In this document: positions 52,080 to 64,000 of the stretch, piece after piece
Layout of the letters: the number at the start of each line of letters is the position of its first letter
Numbering within the stretch: the first letter of the stretch is position 1
NCBI RefSeq assembly: GCF_029581195.1
Contig: NZ_CP120737.1
Coordinates: 1,674,001-1,738,000, forward strand
From: Solwaraspora sp. WMMD791
Lineage (GTDB): Bacteria; Actinomycetota; Actinomycetes; Mycobacteriales; Micromonosporaceae
Direction: 5' to 3'
Length of the DNA: 64,000 nucleotides
Position numbers and translations under genes: made by a program
Notes under the pieces: generated by a model
Database searches by the model: none
Seen by the model: the letters and a program-made list of their open reading frames with translations, nothing else
What the model was told of the DNA's origin: nothing

Positions 52080-53071
52080 CGGGTCGCCGTCCACCGCAGC
52101 AGCGCGGCGCCGACCGACATGCCGGCGCCGAAACCGGCGAGCACCACCGTCTGCCCGTCGTGCAGCAGGCCCGCCCGATTCGCCACGTCCAGGGTCACCG
52201 GCACCGAGGCGCTGCCGATGTTGCCGTACCGTTCGACGGTGCGGTGGGTGGTGGCGGCGGTGAGCCCGCAGCGCCCGGACAGCTCAGCCACCAGGACACC
52301 GTTGGCCTGGTGCGGCACGAAGTGGTCGACCTGCGCGGCGGGCAACCGCGCCTCGGCGAGCAGCGCGGCAATCGTCGCGGGCACCCGGTCGACGACGAAC
52401 TCGCTCACCTGACGGCCGTGCATCCGCAGGTAGTGGGACCCGTCGGCGACCGTCCGCGCGGAGGCGGGCCGGCGGCTTCCGCCGGCGTCGATCCAGATCA
52501 GGTCCCGGGCCGCGCCGTCGGCCACCAGCTTGAACCCGTACAGGCCGCCGTCGCCGACGACGCCCAGGACGGCCGCGCCGGCACCGTCGCCGAGCAGGAC
52601 CGCCGTACGCCGGTCCTGAAAGTCGAGAACCCGCGAGTAGATGTCCGCCGCGACCACCAGGGCCCGGGTGCCCGGTCGACGGGCGAGCAGCGCGTCGGCC
52701 AGTGCCAGGGCGTAGACGAAGCCGCTGCAGGCGATGTTGATGTCGAACGCGGCCGCGTTGCGGGCGCCGATCAGATCCTGCACGACGCAGGCCGTCGACG
52801 GCAGCGGAGCATCCGGCGTCGAGGTGGACAGGATCAGGTAGTCGATCTCGTCGGGATCGGTGCCGGCATGGCGCAGGGCCTGCTCGGCGGCGGACGCGGC
52901 CAGGTCCGAGGTGGCCTCGTGCGGCGCGGCGTAGCGGCGGGTCCGGATCTGCGTACGGGTGTCGATCCAGCCGGGGTCGACCCCGACACGGGCCGCGACC
53001 TCGTCGTTGTCCACCTCGTCCTTCGGCAGGTACGAGCCGGTGCCCAGAATGGCCACGGATGGTGTTCTCAC
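52076..53071 (-). CDS. 3-oxoacyl-ACP synthase III (KAS III/FabH-like)
   Basis: A 331-residue thiolase-fold condensing enzyme: ILGTGSYLPKDEVDNDEVA at the start, active Cys in DINIACSGFVYALALA, His in FVPHQANGVLV and Asn in YGNIGSASVPV. KAS III enzymes start fatty acid or polyketide chains from acyl-CoA; many actinobacterial copies serve secondary metabolism. GTG 53071 has GGAGGG eight bases upstream. Coupled to the dehydrogenase; together they could prepare a short acyl unit, perhaps for the NRPS 2.4 kb away. Confidence 0.92.
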   Translation of the reverse strand: MRTPSVAILGTGSYLPKDEVDNDEVAARVGVDPGWIDTRTQIRTRRYAAPHEATSDLAASAAEQALRHAGTDPDEIDYLILSTSTPDAPLPSTACVVQDLIGARNAAAFDINIACSGFVYALALADALLARRPGTRALVVAADIYSRVLDFQDRRTAVLLGDGAGAAVLGVVGDGGLYGFKLVADGAARDLIWIDAGGSRRPASARTVADGSHYLRMHGRQVSEFVVDRVPATIAALLAEARLPAAQVDHFVPHQANGVLVAELSGRCGLTAATTHRTVERYGNIGSASVPVTLDVANRAGLLHDGQTVVLAGFGAGMSVGAALLRWTATR

Positions 53072-53737
53072 CGTTGCTGCCCTCCGCTGGATGCTGCCGG
53101 GGCCGGACCGGTCGGCCTGGGTCGTGGCGGCCCGGTCCGGTGGCGGATGGTCAGTCTTGTCGGCGCCGGGTGCGGTATCCAGCGCGCGACGACGCGGGTA
53201 ACACGATCACCGTCCATCCGGTGGCAGGTCCTGCCGTGGCGGGTCCTACCGTGACCGGTCGTCCGGTGCCTGGTCGTCGCAGGACCAGCATGGGCGTGAC
53301 CTGGCTACGTCGGTGATCCGGCGCTGGTGGCACGGTTGCCGGTCAGCCGCCGAAGATCGGGGGCTTGCCGTTGTCACCCACGCGCGTGTAGAAAGCGAAA
53401 GGTAACTGAGCGGAACTCATCGATGTCTCGTGGTAATCGTCGGGCATCACGGGTGGCGGCCCGCGACGTGGGTTGCCGGCCGTGCTCCGGGCCCGGTGAG
53501 CCGGGCCGGCGCCGAGTGAACTCGTGGCACCCTCGCCAGCCGTCCACCACGCGCCACCGGGGCAAGGACCGTGTCGCGTTCCGGCAGGAGGACTTGTTGG
53601 CAGATCACGGCAGCCGGCGCGAGCCGACCAGGCACCGGCGGCGAACCGCCTCGATCTCCACCCATGGCGGCGGACACCCGCCGGATCGCCACCGCGGCAT
53701 ACCGCCGGTGGCAGTAGTCGACGGGGAAGGATGTGTG
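53072..53737. other. Gap between KAS III and regulator genes
   Basis: A 666-base stretch with only one supported small gene (53343-53447). Also present: a 15-base near-perfect tandem repeat GTGGCRGGTCCTRCC at 53221-53250 and an AT-richer patch near 53380-53440. Other open frames here are Arg/Pro-rich and look like noise. Promoters for both flanking directions must lie here. Confidence 0.5.
53343..53447 (-). CDS. 34-residue peptide, possible signal or RiPP precursor
   Basis: On the minus strand ATG 53447 to TGA 53343 encodes MPDDYHETSMSSAQLP followed by FAFYTRVGDNGKPPIFGG. The composition (Phe, Tyr, Asn, Asp, Lys, Ile, few Arg) is unlike random frames in this genome, and it ends in a Gly-Gly. 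It has one TTA codon, rare in high-GC actinobacteria. No clear ribosome site; an internal ATG (residue 10) is an alternative start. It lies 272 bases upstream of the KAS III gene in the same direction, and divergent from an XRE regulator. I do not recognise it. A conserved small peptide is plausible. Confidence 0.5.
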   Translation of the reverse strand: MPDDYHETSMSSAQLPFAFYTRVGDNGKPPIFGG

Positions 53738-54799
53738 ATGACAGAGTGGAAAGCCTGGCGTGACGAGATCCCGGTGTGCTCCGACTCGGAGCACGACCAC
53801 GACGCTGCCGCCGACAGCACGGCGCGCCAGCGCACCGGCGAGACGTTCCTTCGGGCCCTCGGCTCCTTCTTCACCTCGCGACGAATCCGCCGCGACCCTT
53901 CCGCCGTCGGCCTGCCCGCCGACATCCGGCGGCGCACCCCCGGGCTGCGCCGCGAAGAGGTGGCGGTGCTGGCCGGCGTCAGCCCGACCTGGTACACACG
54001 GCTGGAACAGGGCCGCAACCCGGCACCCTCCACGGAACGGCTGCAACGGGTCGCCGAGGTGCTGGGCCTGACCGATCAGGAACGTCGCTACCTGTTCGAG
54101 TTGCGCCGGGTCGCCCAGGAGCCACCGGTACGGCGCGGCGCCCGGGTGGCGTTACGCGAGGCGCTGAGCATGGTGGCGGACATGTCGCACCGCTACCCCG
54201 CCTACGTCTGCAACGAGTACGGCGACGTGCTGGCCTGGAACCCGGCCACCACGCAGTGGTACACCGACTTCGGCCGGCAACCGGAGTACCGGCGCAACAT
54301 CGTGTGGTGGATGTTCACCGACCGGCAGGCCCGCGACCGGCTGGCGAACTGGCCGGACGAGGCACGGTCGATCGTGGCGCACCTGCGCCGGTCGTCGGTC
54401 AACTGGCTCGGTGAGTCCCGACCGAGCCAGCTGGTCCATGACCTTCGGATCAGCAGCCCCAGCTTCCGCCGGATCTGGGACGCCCACCCCGTCTGCGACC
54501 ACCAGCCGTGGATCCGGCACTTCCGACGGCCGGACGGCTCCGGCACGGTGGGCCTGCGTCTGCTGGTGCTCCACGACGCCACCTCGTCGGCGCTGAGCCT
54601 GTTCCTGCATCTGCCGGCCGGCAGCCGGCCCACCACGCCGGACCGGCGACCCGCCTCCGACGGGGGCCGGGCAGGCTACCGCGGCGGCGCCGCAGGGCTG
54701 GCGACCGGCCAGCCGAGCACCGCGCGGGCGCTGGTCCTCATCGGCGTCCCGGAGGCCACCTTGACCCGGTCCGACCGGGACGGCTACCGGGCCGCCTGA
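53738..54799 (+). CDS. XRE-family regulator with MmyB-like ligand-binding domain
   Basis: A 353-residue regulator. Residues ~40-115 hold a Cro/CI-type helix-turn-helix (RRRTPGLRREEVAVLAGVSPTWYTRLEQGRN, STERLQRVAEVLGL). The next ~180 residues are the MmyB-like domain (SHRYPAYVCNEYGDVLAWNP, RNIVWWMFTDRQAR, VGLRLLVLHDA), thought to bind fatty-acid-like ligands. ATG 53738 follows GGAAGG. Located in front of the NRPS gene in the same direction and divergent from the peptide gene, it is a likely local regulator. The C-terminal ~50 residues are disordered. Confidence 0.88.
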   Translation: MTEWKAWRDEIPVCSDSEHDHDAAADSTARQRTGETFLRALGSFFTSRRIRRDPSAVGLPADIRRRTPGLRREEVAVLAGVSPTWYTRLEQGRNPAPSTERLQRVAEVLGLTDQERRYLFELRRVAQEPPVRRGARVALREALSMVADMSHRYPAYVCNEYGDVLAWNPATTQWYTDFGRQPEYRRNIVWWMFTDRQARDRLANWPDEARSIVAHLRRSSVNWLGESRPSQLVHDLRISSPSFRRIWDAHPVCDHQPWIRHFRRPDGSGTVGLRLLVLHDATSSALSLFLHLPAGSRPTTPDRRPASDGGRAGYRGGAAGLATGQPSTARALVLIGVPEATLTRSDRDGYRAA

Positions 54800-54821
54800 C
54801 CCGCCGGCCCGCCGCGCCTGA

Positions 54822-54878
54822 CCGGTCGGCTCACCCGCGTCGGACCAGCCTGGTCGCGAGCCGGTCGGCTCACCCGCG
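54822..54878. repeat. 18-base direct repeat flanking the YbaK stop
   Basis: CCGGTCGGCTCACCCGCG occurs at 54822-54839 and 54861-54878. The second copy contains the stop codon of the minus-strand YbaK gene, so the end of the gene is duplicated downstream. Confidence 0.75.
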
Positions 54879-55322
54879 CAGCGGCTGGCCGCCGGTCAGC
54901 GCCAGCAGCTGCGGGTAGGTCGTGGCGAACATCGTGTACTCGTCCCCGCCGCCGGCCCACACCTGCGGGTAGTCGGCCAGATGCTGGTCCACCAGGGTCG
55001 GCAACGGGCGTGGATGGCCCAGTGGCGCGACTCCGCCGACGCGCTGGCCGGTCGCGGCGTGCACCAGCTCCGGGCTGGCCCGGCGGACCTTCGCGGCACC
55101 CAGCTGCGCGGCGACCAGCGTGGTGTCCACCCGGTGCGCGCCGCTGGCGAGCACCAGCACCGGCGCGCCGTCGGCCGCGAAGACGAGGCTGTTGACGATC
55201 GCACCGACCGCGCAGCCCAGCTCCCGCGCGGCGTCCGCCGCCGTCGGCACCGCCACCGGCAGCACCCGGACCTCACCGGTCACCCCCCACTGGCGAGGAT
55301 CGACCCTTCCCTGCTCACTCAC
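54870..55322 (-). CDS. YbaK/EbsC-type aminoacyl-tRNA deacylase
   Basis: A 150-residue single-domain editing protein: AARELGCAVGAIVNSLVFAADGAPVLVLASGAHRVDTT, KVRRASPELVHAATGQRVGGVAPLGHP. The Lys in the A-A-K-V-R region and the G-G-V-x-P-x-G loop are the family hallmarks; it removes wrongly charged amino acids (for example Cys or Ala on Pro-tRNA). GTG 55322. It lies on the opposite strand between the regulator and the NRPS. An 18-base repeat spans its stop and recurs 39 bases downstream. Confidence 0.9.
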   Translation of the reverse strand: MSEQGRVDPRQWGVTGEVRVLPVAVPTAADAARELGCAVGAIVNSLVFAADGAPVLVLASGAHRVDTTLVAAQLGAAKVRRASPELVHAATGQRVGGVAPLGHPRPLPTLVDQHLADYPQVWAGGGDEYTMFATTYPQLLALTGGQPLRG

Positions 55323-55471
55323 CTGCGCACCGTACCTGACCCGACCAGGGGTGGGCGGGACGAGGCTGGTCGCGGCAAGACCATGTTCCGGCCGCGCTGG
55401 ATACCTGCGGTGGCGCGGGTGAGTCTGTTGCCTGGCAACCACGCAGGACGGTCGACCCACCGTCCACCGAC

Positions 55472-62845
<7,374 letters not shown>

Positions 62846-62849
62846 GCCA

Positions 62850-64000
62850 ATGAGCAGTCCACCGCCGACGGCCATCGTCGTCGGTGCCGGGATCGGCGGT
62901 CTCACCGCCGCCGCGGCGCTTCGTCGCACCGGCTACCAGGTCAGGATCTTCGAACGGGCCACCGACCTGCTGCCCGCCGGCAGCGCCCTGGCGCTGACCT
63001 GCAACGCGTCGGTCGCGCTGCGCCAGATGGGCATCGAGCTGAACCTCAACGGCCGGGCCGTGCAGTGGGACCGGCTGCACTTCAAGACCGCGGCCGGTCA
63101 GGTGATCCGCACCATCCACTACCGGCACTTCATCCAGGAGTTCGGGGTGCCGATGCTGGCGGTGCACCGCGCCGACCTGCAACAGGCGCTGCTGGAGCAG
63201 GTCGGCGAGGAATCGGTGACCCTCGGCGCGACCGCGACCGGGTACGACGTCGACGGCGACCAGGTCCAGGTGGCCTTCAGCGACGGGCACACCGTACGCG
63301 GCGACGTCCTGATCGGTGCCGACGGGATCCGGTCGGCGGTCCGCCGGCAGCTGCTCGGCCCGGAAGAGCTACGCGACGGCGACTACATCTGCTGGCTCGC
63401 GACGCCGCACTTCACTCATCCCCGGGTGACCCCCGGCTACGCCGCGCACTACTGGGGGCGCGGACGGCGGTTCGGGCTCGCCGACATCGGCAACGGCCGG
63501 GTCTACTGGTGGGGCACCTTGAACATGCCCGGTGAAGCCGCCCGGACCTGGAAGGGCGACCGGGAGGAGATCGAGCGGACCTACGCCGGCTGGGCCGACG
63601 AGGTGGGCGCCGTCCTGCGGGCCACGCCGGACGACACCATCATCACCATTCCGGCCCAGGACCGCCCGTTCCGCGGCTCGTGGGGCACCGGCCCGGTGAC
63701 CCTGCTCGGCGACGCCGCCCACCCGATGATGACCAGTCTCGGCCAGGGCGCGGCGATGGCGGTCGAGGACGGCGTGGTGCTCGCCCAGTGCCTGGCCGGT
63801 GCCGACACGATCAGCGCCGGGCTGCGCGCATACGAGGACGCCCGCCGCCCCCGTACCCACCAGATGGTGCAGGCGTCGTACGCGCTGAGCCGCATCGAGC
63901 AGGCCGAACATCCGCTGGCCGTGCTCGGCCGCCGGCTGTACTTCCGCTGGGTGCCGCAACGCTCGATCGACGCGCGCAACCGGGCGGCGCTGACCTTCCA
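62850..64000 (+). CDS. FAD-dependent monooxygenase (3' partial)
   Basis: ATG 62850, four bases after the NRPS stop, with a GAGGAG site inside the NRPS end, so the two are coupled. At least 383 residues of a group A flavoprotein monooxygenase: IVVGAGIGGLTAAAALRRTGY and FERATDLLPAG (FAD fold), GADGIRSAVRRQLLG (the D-G motif), and VTLLGDAAHPMMTSLGQGAAMAVEDG (second FAD motif). The last residues continue past the window. In pyrrolizidine alkaloid pathways the matching enzyme (PxaB, LgnC) does a Baeyer-Villiger oxidation that drives ring contraction; assignment here rests on context. Confidence 0.92.
   Translation, partial: MSSPPPTAIVVGAGIGGLTAAAALRRTGYQVRIFERATDLLPAGSALALTCNASVALRQMGIELNLNGRAVQWDRLHFKTAAGQVIRTIHYRHFIQEFGVPMLAVHRADLQQALLEQVGEESVTLGATATGYDVDGDQVQVAFSDGHTVRGDVLIGADGIRSAVRRQLLGPEELRDGDYICWLATPHFTHPRVTPGYAAHYWGRGRRFGLADIGNGRVYWWGTLNMPGEAARTWKGDREEIERTYAGWADEVGAVLRATPDDTIITIPAQDRPFRGSWGTGPVTLLGDAAHPMMTSLGQGAAMAVEDGVVLAQCLAGADTISAGLRAYEDARRPRTHQMVQASYALSRIEQAEHPLAVLGRRLYFRWVPQRSIDARNRAALTF

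Noticed and set aside
53327-53737. Upstream extension of the XRE regulator frame
   Set aside because: The extra ~137 codons are Arg/His-rich, overlap the peptide gene on the other strand, and the ATG at 53738 has a good ribosome site.

Overview
The window is very GC-rich and almost fully packed with genes. Gene families (DUF4235/DUF3618/holin-like trio, DUF1206, DUF2795, YihY/BrkB, SigB/F-type sigma factor with GTTT-N15/16-GGGTA promoters, CebR-type cellulase operators, MmyB-type XRE regulator) point to an actinobacterium, most likely Micromonosporaceae. That assignment is an inference from gene content, not from a marker gene. I saw no tRNA, rRNA, CRISPR array, insertion sequence or phage.

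Layout. 1-5.5 kb: end of a GH3 beta-glucosidase, an OmpR-type two-component pair, a small membrane protein behind a folded leader, adenosine deaminase and an aldo/keto reductase. 5.6-9.5 kb: cold-shock protein, three-gene membrane operon (holin-like, DUF3618, DUF4235), MscS-type channel and DUF1206 protein, with two large perfect palindromes. 9.5-16.6 kb: lipoprotein, GNAT enzyme, glucose/sorbosone-dehydrogenase-like protein, GH3 hexosaminidase, RecQ helicase, TerC protein. 16.6-25.2 kb: topoisomerase IB, then a tightly overlapping seven-gene operon that looks like a complete heptose-nucleotide and heptosyl-transfer pathway (GmhA, HldE, GmhB-GT9 fusion, a second GT9, two further glycosyltransferases, an SDR), unexpected in an organism without LPS. 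25.3-36.4 kb: SRPBCC and SDR proteins, a possibly frameshifted gene pair with a zinc-ribbon protein, an M15-type peptidase, then a stress block (CrtI-like oxidoreductase, aldehyde dehydrogenase, ChaB, YihY, DUF2795, SRPBCC, small proteins) where many genes carry sigma-B-type promoters. 36.5-47.7 kb: membrane channel-like protein, PAS/GAF/SpoIIE phosphatase with ATPase domain, VOC protein, GH6 cellulase, stress protein, pirin/MarR pair, transglutaminase, the SigB/F sigma factor and a PP2C phosphatase. 48-51 kb: a large GH9 cellulase. Both cellulase genes have a CebR-type box just downstream of the -10.

51-64 kb: a coupled KAS III / 3-hydroxyacyl-CoA dehydrogenase pair, a tiny peptide gene, an XRE regulator, a YbaK editing protein, and a 2457-residue two-module NRPS (C-A-PCP-C-A-PCP-TE) followed directly by an FAD monooxygenase that runs off the window. 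A1 carries the exact EntF-type serine code; A2 has a D-V-Q start compatible with proline. With the FAD enzyme this is the published architecture of bacterial pyrrolizidine alkaloid pathways (PxaA/PxaB, LgnB/LgnC). This and the heptose operon are the two most interesting systems in the window.
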